From Allobosea robiniae (GTDB taxonomy: Bacteria; Pseudomonadota; Alphaproteobacteria; Rhizobiales; Beijerinckiaceae): DNA of 64,000 nucleotides. The DNA lies in NCBI RefSeq assembly GCF_900102525.1, contig NZ_FNBZ01000006.1, positions 1 through 64,000 on the forward strand, written 5' to 3'. Position numbers and translations under genes: made by a program. The notes below the pieces were generated by a model. That model was not told the DNA's origin and ran no database searches. It saw nothing but the letters and a program-made list of their open reading frames with translations. This document shows positions 41,577 to 50,928 of this stretch, piece by piece (within the stretch, counting starts at the first letter, position 1; each line of letters begins with the position of its first letter).

Positions 41577-42644
41577 ATGACGAACCTGACCACGAAGCCG
41601 ACCCGGCGCACCCTGCTGCAACTCGCCGGCGGCGTTGCTGCCGGCGCGGTCGCCGCGCCTTATCTGTCGGGCACGGCGCGTGCCGCGACGCAGATCACGG
41701 TCGCCGATCCCGGCGGCCCGTTCGGCCCGGCCTTCCGCAAGGCCTTCTACGATCCCTTCGAGAAGGCGACCGGCAACAAGGTCGTCAACGTCGCCCGCGA
41801 GGCCGAGCCCACCGCCCAGTTCAAGGCGATGGTCGAGACCAAGTCCTATACCTGGGACGTCTGCACGCTGACGCTCTCGGCCCGCGACATCCTCAAGAAG
41901 CAGGGCCTGCTCGACCCGATCGGCTTCTCGCATGCCGACGTGCCGAAGCTGATGCCGGAGGCGATCTCGGCCGAGTTCATGGGCACGGACGTCTACTCGA
42001 CCGTCTTCGCCTATCGCACCGACCGCGTGAAGAACGCACCGGCGAGCTGGACCGACTTCTTCAATGTCGAGAAGTTCCCCGGCCGGCGCGCGCTGCGCAA
42101 GAACCCGATCGACACGATCGAGCAGGCGCTGCTCGCCGACGGCGTGCCGCTCGACAAGCTCTATCCGCTCGATATCGAGCGCGCCTTCAAGGTGCTCGAC
42201 AAGATCAAGCCGCATGTCGCGGTCTGGTGGACGGGCGGCGCCCAGTCGACGCAGCTCCTGCAGAGCGGCGAGGTCGACATGCTGCCGGGCTGGAACGCCC
42301 GCCTGCAGGCCGCGATCGACGGCGGCACGCCGGCAAAGATCGTCTGGAACCAGGGGCTCTACTCGATCGAGGGCTGGGGCCTGCCGAAGGGCGGCCCGAA
42401 GGCGGATGTCGCGCGCCAGTTCATCCGCTTCTGCTCCGATCCGAAGGCGCAGGCCGCTTTCACCGAGGCGCTCGCCTACGGCCCGACCAATCTCGACGCC
42501 TACCAGACGATCGCAGCCGATCGTGCCAAGGTCCTGCCGACCTCGCCGGAGAACCTGAAGCAGATGGCGATCGCCAACGAGGATTGGTGGAGTGCCAACC
42601 GCTCCAAGGTCACCGAGCGCTTCAACGCCTGGCTGCTGGCCTGA
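41577..42644 (+). CDS. PotD/PotF-like ABC transporter, periplasmic binding protein
   Basis: A 355-residue SBP of the spermidine/putrescine-type class. The twin-arginine-like signal TRRTLLQLAGGVAAGAVAAPYLSGTARA precedes the mature start ATQITVADPGGPFGPAFRKAFYDPFE. Other family marks are FKAMVETKSYTWDVCTL, STVFAYRTD and LPGWNARLQAAIDGG. AAGGGGAGAAG precedes the ATG. The stop overlaps the ATPase start. Related binders take polyamines, opines or betaine-like cations; the substrate here is unassigned. Confidence 0.85.
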   Translation: MTNLTTKPTRRTLLQLAGGVAAGAVAAPYLSGTARAATQITVADPGGPFGPAFRKAFYDPFEKATGNKVVNVAREAEPTAQFKAMVETKSYTWDVCTLTLSARDILKKQGLLDPIGFSHADVPKLMPEAISAEFMGTDVYSTVFAYRTDRVKNAPASWTDFFNVEKFPGRRALRKNPIDTIEQALLADGVPLDKLYPLDIERAFKVLDKIKPHVAVWWTGGAQSTQLLQSGEVDMLPGWNARLQAAIDGGTPAKIVWNQGLYSIEGWGLPKGGPKADVARQFIRFCSDPKAQAAFTEALAYGPTNLDAYQTIAADRAKVLPTSPENLKQMAIANEDWWSANRSKVTERFNAWLLA

Positions 42645-43744
42645 TGGCGACGGGGGCGGGGGCCGGGATGGCTGTGCGCGAGCCGAACACGGGCAAGCTG
42701 GTCATCGAAGGCAAGCTTGTCATCGAAGGACTTGGCAAGCGCTACGGCGCGACCACGGCCCTCGAGCCCAGCTCGCTCAGCGTTGCCGAGGGCGAGTTCC
42801 TCACCTTGCTGGGGCCTTCGGGCTCCGGCAAGACGACGCTGCTCCAGCTCATCTGCGGCCTCGTCGAGGCCAGCGAGGGCCGAGTGGTGATCGACGGGCG
42901 CGACCAGTCGAACATGCCGGTCCACCAGCGCGATATCGGCCTCGTCTTCCAGCACTACGCGCTCTTCCCGCACCTGACCGTGGCGGAGAACATTGCCTTT
43001 CCGCTCAAGATGCGTGGGCGTCCCTCGGCTGAGATCGCCGGCCGGGTCGCGTCCACGCTCGACATGGTCCATCTCGGCCATCTCGCCGGGCGCTTCCCGC
43101 GCGAATTGTCCGGGGGCCAGCAGCAGCGCGTCGCGCTGGCGCGCTGCTTCGTCTACCAGCCTTCGATCATCCTGATGGACGAGCCGCTTGGCGCTCTCGA
43201 CAAGAAGCTGCGCGAGCACATGCAGATCGAGATCAAGCGATTGCACCGCGAGAGCGGCGCCACCATCGTCTACGTCACGCACGATCAGGAGGAGGCGCTC
43301 GCGATGTCCGACCGCATCTGCCTGATGAACCACGCGAAGATCGAGCAGCTCGGCACGCCGCGCGAGATCTACGAGCGCCCGCGCACCGCCTTCGCCGCCG
43401 ATTTCATCGGCATCTCCAACATCTTCCGCGGCAGCTGGGACGGCAACGGCGCGCTCGATACCCCGCATGGCCGCTTCGCCCTGCCGCGTGGCGCCCATTG
43501 CCAGAGCAAGGATGCGGCGCTGGTCATCCGGCCCGAGAACCTCCATCTCGGCGAGCGCGACGGCAACGCCGTCAGCGGCCGGGTCAGCGAGATCGTCTAT
43601 GCCGGCTCGGAGACGCGCGTCATCGCCGCGCTCGGCGATGGCAGCCCCCTCGTGCTGCGGCTCGGGCCGGACGATCCGGTGCCCGCCATCGATCAGGCCA
43701 TCGTCGCCGGCTGGGCCCGCGACAAGGCGGTGCTGGTCGCATGA
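42644..43744 (+). CDS. PotA-like ABC transporter, ATP-binding protein
   Basis: A 366-residue ABC ATPase. Walker A is GPSGSGKTTLLQLI, the Q-loop is FQHYALFPHLTVAENI, the signature is LSGGQQQRVALARC, Walker B is ILMDEPLGALDKKL and the switch is YVTHDQEEA. A TOBE-type C-terminus follows, with VIRPENLHLGERDG. The ATG at 42644 overlaps the binder's stop; ATG 42668 is an alternative. Six residues are duplicated in tandem (GKLVIE at about 17-22 and 23-28), from an 18-base repeat at 42692-42727. Its stop overlaps the permease start. Confidence 0.87.
   Translation: MATGAGAGMAVREPNTGKLVIEGKLVIEGLGKRYGATTALEPSSLSVAEGEFLTLLGPSGSGKTTLLQLICGLVEASEGRVVIDGRDQSNMPVHQRDIGLVFQHYALFPHLTVAENIAFPLKMRGRPSAEIAGRVASTLDMVHLGHLAGRFPRELSGGQQQRVALARCFVYQPSIILMDEPLGALDKKLREHMQIEIKRLHRESGATIVYVTHDQEEALAMSDRICLMNHAKIEQLGTPREIYERPRTAFAADFIGISNIFRGSWDGNGALDTPHGRFALPRGAHCQSKDAALVIRPENLHLGERDGNAVSGRVSEIVYAGSETRVIAALGDGSPLVLRLGPDDPVPAIDQAIVAGWARDKAVLVA
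42692..42727 (+). repeat. 18-bp in-frame tandem duplication in the ATPase gene
   Basis: GGCAAGCTGGTCATCGAA (42692-42709) is repeated immediately with one change, giving two copies of the hexapeptide GKLVIE at the N-terminus. The reading frame is kept and the nucleotide-binding core is untouched. Confidence 0.9.
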
Positions 43745-45501
43745 GCGCGGTCGCGGCACGAGCGGCTCCGGCGCGCCGGAGCGGGTTCCGGTTCGGCCCA
43801 TTGTGGCTGGCGGTTCCCGGTCTCCTCTTCCTCGCGGTCTTCTTCGCCTGGCCGGTGGCGCAATTGCTCGGCCTCAGCGTCGTCGACCCCGAGAATGGCG
43901 GTTTGTCGACCGAGTCCTATCGGCGCATCGCCGCGACCGACGTCTATCTGCGCGTGCTCGGCATCACCTTCCGCATCGCCGGCTGGACCGCGCTCTGGTC
44001 GCTCCTGATCGGCTATCCGCTCGCCTATTGGCTGGCACGCCTGCCCGACATGTTCCGCGGCCGCATGCTGCTCTTCGTCATGGTGCCGTTCTGGACGAGC
44101 TATCTCGTCAAGACCTTCGCCTGGATGATCGTGCTCGGCCGCAGCGGCATCATCAATTCGCTAGCGACGGGCTCCGGCCTCATCGACCAGCCCCTGCCGC
44201 TATTGCACAACATGTTCGGCGTGATGGTCGGCATGGTCCATGCCATGGTGCCGCTCGCCGTGATGACCATGCTGCCGGTGATGACCGGCATCGACCGCCG
44301 CCTCGTCCAGGCCGCGCAGACGCTGGGCGCCGCGCCGGCGCGAGCCTTCTGGCTGGTCTATTTCAAGCTCTCCCTGCCGGGCGTCGCGGCGGCGGGCCTG
44401 CTCGTCTTCATCTCCTCGCTCGGCTTCTTCATCGTGCCGGCCTTCCTCGGCGGGCGGCAGGAGACGATGCTGGCGCAGCTCATCATCACCCAGGTGCAGG
44501 AGCTGCTGAACTGGTCCTTCGCCGGGGCGCTGGCCGCGATGATGCTGGCGGCGGCGCTGGTCTCCTGCTGGATCTACGACCGGCTCTTCGGCATCTCGAC
44601 GATTGCCGGCGGCTCAGCGCAGGCCGGGGCCGGGCGCATCCGCGATCTCGGCCTCGCCATTCTCGGGGTCGTGGGCGACATCGCCGGGCGTGCCGCAGCG
44701 GTGACGCAGCGGCTCCTCGGCAAACGCATCTGCGGCTGGCTGCTGCCGGGCTTCTGCTGGCTCGTCATCGGCTTCCTCGTGCTGCCGACGCTCTTGGTGA
44801 TCCCGCTCGCCTTCACCTCCTCGCAATTCCTCGAATTCCCGCCGCCGGGCTACGGAATCGGCTGGTTCCGCACCTATTTCGAATCGCCGCTCTGGATTCA
44901 GGCGACGATCCGTTCCTTCATGGTCGCCTTCGCCACGGCGCTGGCTGCGACCGCGATCGGCGGCTTCGCGGCGCTGGCGCTGGCCCATAGCCGCACGCGC
45001 TGGAGCGGGCTGATCTTCGCCTTCTTCCTCGCGCCGATGATCGTGCCGCGCATCGTCATCGCGGTCGGGCTGTTCTATCTCTTCGCCCGCATCGGTCTCG
45101 TCGCCACCGATCTCGGCCTGATCATCGGCCACACGGTGCTCGCGATCCCGTTCACGCTCGTCACCATCGCCGCCGTGCTCAAGACCTATGACCAGCGGCT
45201 CGACCAGGCGGCAGCGACCCTCGGGGCCAACCGTGTCCGCACCCTCACGGGCGTGACGATCCCGCTGGTGAAAGGCGGCCTCGTCGCGGCCTTCCTCTTC
45301 GCCTTCATCACCTCCTTCGACGAACTGACCATCGCGATCTTCATCTCGGGCGGCGTCAAGACGACCCTGCCGAAGCAGATGTGGGACGACATGATCCTGC
45401 AGCTCAACCCGACGCTTGCCGCGGTTTCGGTCGTCGTCTTCGTGGTCGTGACGGTGATGCTGCTCCTGGCCGAACGCTTCCGCTCCTCCTCTTCTTCCTG
45501 A
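43741..45501 (+). CDS. PotB-PotC-like ABC transporter, fused permease
   Basis: A 586-residue permease joining two complete Pot-type permease domains. The first (about 20-285) has the EAA loop RRLVQAAQTLGAAPARAFWLVYFKLSLPG. The second (about 325-580) has RLDQAAATLGANRVRTLTGVTIPLVKGG. Polyamine-type importers normally use two separate permeases, so the fusion is noteworthy. The start ATG overlaps the ATPase stop. A long upstream extension in the same frame is out-of-frame coding of the ATPase and was not used. A serine run (SSSSS) ends the protein. Confidence 0.87.
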   Translation: MSAVAARAAPARRSGFRFGPLWLAVPGLLFLAVFFAWPVAQLLGLSVVDPENGGLSTESYRRIAATDVYLRVLGITFRIAGWTALWSLLIGYPLAYWLARLPDMFRGRMLLFVMVPFWTSYLVKTFAWMIVLGRSGIINSLATGSGLIDQPLPLLHNMFGVMVGMVHAMVPLAVMTMLPVMTGIDRRLVQAAQTLGAAPARAFWLVYFKLSLPGVAAAGLLVFISSLGFFIVPAFLGGRQETMLAQLIITQVQELLNWSFAGALAAMMLAAALVSCWIYDRLFGISTIAGGSAQAGAGRIRDLGLAILGVVGDIAGRAAAVTQRLLGKRICGWLLPGFCWLVIGFLVLPTLLVIPLAFTSSQFLEFPPPGYGIGWFRTYFESPLWIQATIRSFMVAFATALAATAIGGFAALALAHSRTRWSGLIFAFFLAPMIVPRIVIAVGLFYLFARIGLVATDLGLIIGHTVLAIPFTLVTIAAVLKTYDQRLDQAAATLGANRVRTLTGVTIPLVKGGLVAAFLFAFITSFDELTIAIFISGGVKTTLPKQMWDDMILQLNPTLAAVSVVVFVVVTVMLLLAERFRSSSSS

Positions 45502-45523
45502 TCCTGTCGACCGAAGCGCAACC

Positions 45524-47053
45524 ATGACCTCCCCAGACCAAGACGGCTTCGTAGCCCTCCTGACCGCGCGCGCAGCCGCCGAGCCGGACCGCATCTATGC
45601 CCGCTTCGGCGGCGAGCCGGTGAGCTATGGCGAGATCGAGCGGCGCTCGGCCGCCTTCGCGGCGCATCTGCGGGCGCAGGGCATCGTCGCGGGCGACCGT
45701 GTCGCGGTGATGATGCGCAATTCCATCGCGACCATCGCCGTGGTCTTCGGTCTCGCACGGGCCGGCGTCGCCTGGGTGCCGGTCAACGCCCAGCAGCGCG
45801 GCGAGGGGCTGAACTATCTCCTGACGCATTCCAGCCCGCGCCTCGTCGTCGCCGATGCCGAGCTCGCGCCGCAGATCGCCGAGGCGATGGGGCCGGATGC
45901 GACCCTGCCGGTGCTGCTCCATGCGCCGGACGGCGCGCTCGACGCCGTGCTCGCCACGCCCGTGCGTTTCGACGAACCGGCACCGGCAGCCGATGCCGTG
46001 TTCGCGATCATGTACACCTCCGGCACGACCGGGCGGCCGAAAGGCGTGATCGTCTCGCACCGCATGCTGCGGCTGGCGGCCGAGAGCGTCGTCCGCCTGT
46101 CCGATGCAAAGCCGGGCGATGTCTTCTTCGTCTGGGAGCCGCTCTATCACATCGGCGGCGCCCAGCTTCTGCCGTTGCCGATGATCCGCGACGTGACGCT
46201 GGCCATGGTCGAGCGCTTCAGCGCCAGCCGCTTCTGGGCGCAGGTCCGGGAGGAGGGCGCGACCCATATCCACTATCTCGGCGGCATCCTGCAGATCCTG
46301 CTGAAGCAGCCGCCTTCCGCTGGCGATCGCGAGCATGGCGTGCGCATCGCCTGGGGCGGCGGCTGCCCGGCCGATATCTGGCCGCAGTTCCGCGATCGTT
46401 TCGGCACCGAGATCCGCGAATGCTACGGCATGACGGAAGCCTCCAGCCTGACCACCTGCAATACCAGCGGCGTGGTCGGTTCGGTCGGGCGCCCGATGCC
46501 CTGGTTCACCGTCAGGCTGCTCGATGGCGAGGGCAAGCCCGTCGCGGCGGGCGAGCGCGGCGAGATCATCGTCGAGACCAGCATCCCCGGCGCGATCTTC
46601 CCCGGCTATCTCGACAATCCCGAAGCGACGGCGAAGGCCCTGCGCAACGGCGCGCTCCATACCGGCGACCTCGGCTCCTTCGACGCCGATGGCAATCTCT
46701 ATTTTCACGGCCGCATGACCGACAGCGTGCGCTGCCGCGGCGAGAACGTTTCGGCCTGGGAGGTCGAGCACGTTGCCGCCGAGCACGACGCGGTCGAGGA
46801 TTGCGCCATGATCGGCGTTGCCGCCGATATCGGCGAGCAGGACATCAAGCTCTTCGTCAAGCCGCGTCATGGCGCGATCATCGATCCGCAGGCCTTGTCC
46901 GGCTGGCTCGGCCAGCGGCTCGCACCCTACCAGAACCCGCGCTACATCGCCCTCGTCGACGAGTTCGAGCGCACGGCGAGCCAGCGCATCATGAAGCACA
47001 GGCTCTCGCCCCGGCTCGACGATTGCTGGGACCGGGCCGGGACGGGGCGCTGA
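45524..47053 (+). CDS. Acyl-CoA synthetase (AMP-binding, ANL superfamily)
   Basis: A 509-residue adenylate-forming enzyme. The P-loop-like motif is IMYTSGTTGRPKG, A5 is YGMTEASSL, A7 is HTGDLGSFDADGNLYFHGR, and the catalytic lysine is probably the one in SQRIMKHRL at the C-terminus. It resembles crotonobetaine/carnitine- and other small-acid CoA ligases. The operon places it behind an importer and a crotonase-fold enzyme, so it would activate the imported acid as a CoA thioester. The start has a weak ribosome site. Confidence 0.85.
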   Translation: MTSPDQDGFVALLTARAAAEPDRIYARFGGEPVSYGEIERRSAAFAAHLRAQGIVAGDRVAVMMRNSIATIAVVFGLARAGVAWVPVNAQQRGEGLNYLLTHSSPRLVVADAELAPQIAEAMGPDATLPVLLHAPDGALDAVLATPVRFDEPAPAADAVFAIMYTSGTTGRPKGVIVSHRMLRLAAESVVRLSDAKPGDVFFVWEPLYHIGGAQLLPLPMIRDVTLAMVERFSASRFWAQVREEGATHIHYLGGILQILLKQPPSAGDREHGVRIAWGGGCPADIWPQFRDRFGTEIRECYGMTEASSLTTCNTSGVVGSVGRPMPWFTVRLLDGEGKPVAAGERGEIIVETSIPGAIFPGYLDNPEATAKALRNGALHTGDLGSFDADGNLYFHGRMTDSVRCRGENVSAWEVEHVAAEHDAVEDCAMIGVAADIGEQDIKLFVKPRHGAIIDPQALSGWLGQRLAPYQNPRYIALVDEFERTASQRIMKHRLSPRLDDCWDRAGTGR

Positions 47054-47054
47054 C

Positions 47055-48137
47055 ATGGCCGGCTGCGACATCCTCATTTCAGGCACCGGCGGTTTCGCCG
47101 CACGGATCGCCTTCGACATCGCCGCCACGGCCCGCGAGCCGGTCGATGTGGTCATCGCCGGCCGCAATCTCGAACGGCTGAACTGGCTGCGCACGGCTGC
47201 CAATGCCCGCGCCGCGCTCTTTGGAGCGAAGGCGCGCTTCACCACTCATGCGATCGATCTGCTTGCTCCGGACGCCTCAGACACGCTGCTCGCGGCGACC
47301 GGCCCGCGCATCGTCGTGCAGGCCGCCTCGATCCAGACCTCTCAGGTGATCGCCCAGAGCGGCAATGCCTGGACGCGCCTCGTCGCCGAGGGTGGCCTGA
47401 GCGCAACGGCCGTCTTTCAGGCGCTGATCAGCGCCCGCGTCGCCGCCGCCATCACGCGCAGCCGCAAGCCGGTGACCCTGGTCAATTGCAGCTTCCCCGA
47501 CGTGGTCAACGGGATGATCCGCGCGATGGGACACGATGTCGCCTGCGGCATGGGCAATGTCGCGATCCTGTCCAACGTCTTCGCCGGCTCGGCCGCAGTG
47601 CCTGCCGGCACCGCGGTCAAGGTCCTTGCGCATTACCAGAACCTTTCAGCCTGGCGCCGCCGTCCCGAGGAACGCGACGGACGCGCCCCGTGCGTCTGGC
47701 TGGATGGCGAGGAGGTCGCCGACGTCTATGCCCGCTTCGCCGATATCCAGCTCACGCCCGAGCCGGTGATCGAGATTTCCGGCGCGAGCGGCGTGCCGAT
47801 GCTGCTCGCCATGGCGGCGGGCCGGCCCTGGCAGGGGCATGTGCCCGGCCCGGATGGCTTGCCCGGCGGCTATCCGGTCCGGCTCGCGGGCGGCAGGCTC
47901 GAACTCGATCTGCCGCCGGGGCTGACGCGCGAGGACGCCATCGCCTGGAACGCGTCCTTCGAGGCGGCCAACGGCCTCGTCGTGTCGTCCCAGGGGAGGG
48001 CGAGCTTTACCGGCATCCTCGGCGGCAGGGTCGCGGGTCACATTCCGGAGCTGCGGGATGGGTTCGACATCCGCGAGCTGGAAGCCGTGTGCGAAACGCT
48101 TCTCGGCTTGCGCGAGACCTTGATGCGAAGCGCGTAG
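47055..48137 (+). CDS. Rossmann-fold NAD(P)-binding protein (saccharopine-dehydrogenase-like)
   Basis: A 360-residue protein with a dinucleotide-binding N-terminus (ILISGTGGFAARIAFDIAA), a following basic position in AGRNLERLNWL that suits a cofactor-phosphate contact, and no other motif I can name. It is one base from the ligase stop, so co-translated, and ends the operon. By position it may reduce or oxidise the intermediate made by the crotonase-fold enzyme. It was not assigned to a specific family with confidence. Confidence 0.6.
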   Translation: MAGCDILISGTGGFAARIAFDIAATAREPVDVVIAGRNLERLNWLRTAANARAALFGAKARFTTHAIDLLAPDASDTLLAATGPRIVVQAASIQTSQVIAQSGNAWTRLVAEGGLSATAVFQALISARVAAAITRSRKPVTLVNCSFPDVVNGMIRAMGHDVACGMGNVAILSNVFAGSAAVPAGTAVKVLAHYQNLSAWRRRPEERDGRAPCVWLDGEEVADVYARFADIQLTPEPVIEISGASGVPMLLAMAAGRPWQGHVPGPDGLPGGYPVRLAGGRLELDLPPGLTREDAIAWNASFEAANGLVVSSQGRASFTGILGGRVAGHIPELRDGFDIRELEAVCETLLGLRETLMRSA

Positions 48138-48209
48138 CCCGCGTTGCCGCGGATTGTGCCGCTATACGGGGCGTGCCACTATTCCGCCTCATTCGCGGCG
48201 GGGTTCCTC

Positions 48210-48956
48210 ATGAGCAGCACATCGACCGGCGGATTTACCGCCGCGCCCGGGCAGTTTCGCATCGGCTCGGTCATGAACAAGACTTTCGCGATCCTCGGAC
48301 GACAGTTCGGCAAGTTCGCCCTGCTGGCGCTTGTGCCGATGATCCCGATCTTCCTGCTGACGCTGGGCGCGCTGTCGTCAGGTGCCCCCTCGCCGTCGGG
48401 CATCGCCTTCGGTGCGGTGCTGACCGGGCTCCTGACCTTCGTACTCCAGACCGTGGCGCAGGCGACGAGCCTTTACGGTGCCTTCCAGGAGATGCGCCAA
48501 CAGCCCTTCACCATCGGCGACTCCCTGCGGATCGGGCTCGCACGTGCCGTTCCCGTCATCGGTGTCGGCATCCTCGTCGGTCTCGCGACCGGTCTCGGCT
48601 TCCTGCTGTTCGTCGTGCCGGGCGCCATCATCGGCTGCATGCTCTATGTCGCGATCCCCGCCTGCGTCATCGAGAAGACCGGGGTGACGGCGAGCATGAG
48701 CCGCAGCGTCGCGCTGACCAAGGGCTATCGCTGGCAGATCTTCGGGCTCTTCCTGCTGGTCATCGTCATCGCCCTGGTCGGCGCTCTCGTGCTGGCGCGG
48801 ATCGGTGGCGGCGGCCTGATCGGGGATATTCTCGGCTTTGCCTGGCAGGTCATCTCGACCGCTTTCGGTGCCGTGCTCTCGGCCGTGATCTATCACGACC
48901 TGCGCATGGCCAAGGAAGGTATCGACCTCGATACGCTGGCGAGCGTCTTCGACTGA
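48210..48956 (+). CDS. Conserved polytopic membrane protein
   Basis: A 248-residue protein with about five to six membrane segments: LLALVPMIPIFLLTLGAL, AFGAVLTGLLTFVLQTV, VIGVGILVGLATGLGFLLFVVPGAIIGCML, and QIFGLFLLVIVIALVGALVLAR among them. The cytoplasmic loop CVIEKTGVTASMSRSVALTKGYRW is typical of the glycerophosphodiester-phosphodiesterase-membrane-domain/DUF975 type, but no catalytic motif is visible. The ATG at 48210 is taken; an earlier in-frame start lacks a ribosome site. Convergent with the RDD gene, so it is not part of the MoxR cluster transcript. Confidence 0.7.
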   Translation: MSSTSTGGFTAAPGQFRIGSVMNKTFAILGRQFGKFALLALVPMIPIFLLTLGALSSGAPSPSGIAFGAVLTGLLTFVLQTVAQATSLYGAFQEMRQQPFTIGDSLRIGLARAVPVIGVGILVGLATGLGFLLFVVPGAIIGCMLYVAIPACVIEKTGVTASMSRSVALTKGYRWQIFGLFLLVIVIALVGALVLARIGGGGLIGDILGFAWQVISTAFGAVLSAVIYHDLRMAKEGIDLDTLASVFD

Positions 48957-48984
48957 CGCAAGCTTGCCGAACTGCGGCAGGCCC

Positions 48985-49890
48985 TCACGGGCCGGTCGCA
49001 GCCGGCTCGTGCTTGTCGGCGCGGTAGCGGCCGAATTGCTGCTCGCCTTCGAGATGCGCCCGCTCGGCCGTGTAGAAGGCCCTGAGGAAATCGAGCGTCT
49101 CGACTGGCGGAACCTCTTCCGTCCAGCCGATCTTGCGGCGGATCTTCTCGCAGACCTGGCGCTGCATGCTGTGCGTGTCGGGTGAGGACGGGCGGCGCAG
49201 CAGTTCCTCCAGAACCTGCAATTCGAAGGCGCCATAGGCGTCGAGCTGCTTGCGGCTGAAGACGAAGCGGCTCTGCGCCTCCGCGAGCTCGGCCAGCAGG
49301 GCCCGCCGTGGCACCGAGATGACCATGGTCCCGCCGATCAGGTCGCCGGCCCGCAGGTGGTCGCGGTTGAAGAAGGGCAGGGCCGAGAGCGCGACCGCCC
49401 AGCCGAAATAGCTCGCCGCCGTCCAGAATTCCGCGCCGGCCCCGATCTTCGGCACGGCGAAGAACAGCCCGAGCGGCAGGAAGATCTCGACCTCGCGCGT
49501 CAGGTTGCGGGCGACGATCGCGCCGGGCAGCAACGGGCCGCCGCTGCGGTCGATCACCTTCAGGTTGACGATTCGCTTGCCCGGCGTCGCGCCCTGGCTC
49601 TGCAGCTCGAAATGGATGAAGTAGAGGTTCCGGAGCAGAAAGGACAGGAACAGCACGACCGTGACCGTCACCGAGCCGGTGACGCCGTGGAGCAGGGTCA
49701 GGCCCAGCACGAGGAAGAGCAGGGCGGTCGCCAGCATCCAGAACAGGAAGTCGATCAGGAAGGCGACGAGCCGCTCGCCGTGGTTGGCGATGTCGACCTC
49801 CAGCGTCACGCCCTCCGGCGTACTGATCTCGCGCCGGTTGCGGGTGGTGCCGTCGAGCAGGCGGTTGATGCGGTCAAGTCGCTGGGCCAT
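48985..49890 (-). CDS. RDD-family membrane protein of the MoxR cluster
   Basis: A 301-residue protein. Residues about 15-180 are an RDD domain with the arginine and aspartate pair in the first helix (ERLVAFLIDFLFWM), the loop QGATPGKRIVNLKVI and DHLRAGDLIGGTMVI. A hydrophilic C-terminal half (about 190-301) follows with no known motif. It is the last gene of the MoxR cluster, four bases after the SpoIIM gene stop on the same strand. Confidence 0.85.
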   Translation of the reverse strand: MAQRLDRINRLLDGTTRNRREISTPEGVTLEVDIANHGERLVAFLIDFLFWMLATALLFLVLGLTLLHGVTGSVTVTVVLFLSFLLRNLYFIHFELQSQGATPGKRIVNLKVIDRSGGPLLPGAIVARNLTREVEIFLPLGLFFAVPKIGAGAEFWTAASYFGWAVALSALPFFNRDHLRAGDLIGGTMVISVPRRALLAELAEAQSRFVFSRKQLDAYGAFELQVLEELLRRPSSPDTHSMQRQVCEKIRRKIGWTEEVPPVETLDFLRAFYTAERAHLEGEQQFGRYRADKHEPAATGP

Positions 49891-49894
49891 GGGT

Positions 49895-50881
49895 TCAGCG
49901 CCTGCCGCTCAGGAGGAAATAGGCGGTCCACAAGGCGCCGGTCGCCGCGCCGATCGCCAGCCGCCAGGGCGTCGAGGCGATGAGCTGGCGCAGGCCGCCC
50001 TCGATGATCCCCGCGACGAAGAGCATCAGCACCGCTCCGCCGGCGAGCCCGGCCGCCGCCTTGCCGGCCATGGCCAGGCTGTCGAGGCGGCTGTAGCGAC
50101 CCGGAAACAGGATCTTCTCGGCGATGACGAGCCCGCCGGCGCCGCACAGGATCAATGCGCCGATCTCGGTCACGCCATGGATCGAAATCCAGCCGATGAA
50201 ATCGACGAGCAGGCCGCGATTGTAATGCAGCGCCAGGAAGGCGCCGAGCACGAGGCCCTGGTAGCCGAGCAGCAGCAATGTCGGCACGCCGCCGAGCACG
50301 CCGAGCCCGAAGGTCATGATCCCGATCGTCGCGTTGTGGCGGAACAGGAAATTGGCGAAGACGACGAAGGAATCGACGAATCCGGGCCAGGGCGCGAAGA
50401 TCTCGGTCCGGCGCAGCTGGTCGGCGGTGCTCGCAGCCCCGCGCCCGCCGGCCATGCTCTCGGGCACGAGCATGCCGAACCAGGCTTCGTTGGGCAGCAC
50501 CATCAGGTAGCCGATGGCGATTCCGGCGGCGATGGCGAGCGTCGCCAGCAGGATGTGCCAGCCGGCCGCGCGGACGGCAGCCGGGAAGCCGCGCTTCAGG
50601 AATCCGCCGAGCGCTTCGAGGATGCCGATGCGTGGCCCGTAGACGACGAAGAAGGCCCTGAGCACCAGCCCTTCGAGATAGAGGATCAGGTTGCGGTCGA
50701 GCGCGATCGAGCGGGCGACGGAAAGCGAAGAGGCCGCGGTCCGATAGAGCAAGGGCAGTTCCTGCAACTCCTCGGCGGAGAGGCGCGACAGGCCCTTCTT
50801 CTCGACACGCGAGACGAGACCGTCGAGCATCCGCCAGGCCGTCTCGCGGCTGCGGCGGAATTCGGCGCTGCGCAGCGTCAC
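49895..50881 (-). CDS. SpoIIM/DUF95 membrane protein, start uncertain
   Basis: A protein of about 328 residues with SpoIIM-type architecture: a helical N-terminus (RRSRETAWRMLDGLVSRVEKKGL) followed by multiple membrane helices (LLATLAIAAGIAIGYLMVLPNE, NFLFRHNATIGIMTFGLGVLGGVPTLLLLGYQGLVLGAFLALHYNRG). No ATG lies near the DUF58 stop in this frame. The first conventional start is GTG 50881, which lacks a clear ribosome site. An ATA codon at 50933 has GAGGGGG a few bases upstream and overlaps the DUF58 stop. Translation may begin there by coupling. Confidence 0.8.
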   Translation of the reverse strand: MTLRSAEFRRSRETAWRMLDGLVSRVEKKGLSRLSAEELQELPLLYRTAASSLSVARSIALDRNLILYLEGLVLRAFFVVYGPRIGILEALGGFLKRGFPAAVRAAGWHILLATLAIAAGIAIGYLMVLPNEAWFGMLVPESMAGGRGAASTADQLRRTEIFAPWPGFVDSFVVFANFLFRHNATIGIMTFGLGVLGGVPTLLLLGYQGLVLGAFLALHYNRGLLVDFIGWISIHGVTEIGALILCGAGGLVIAEKILFPGRYSRLDSLAMAGKAAAGLAGGAVLMLFVAGIIEGGLRQLIASTPWRLAIGAATGALWTAYFLLSGRR

Positions 50882-50928
50882 GGTCGCGACCGGGGCCGGC
50901 GGCGGAACGGCGGAAGGGCGAAGCGGTT

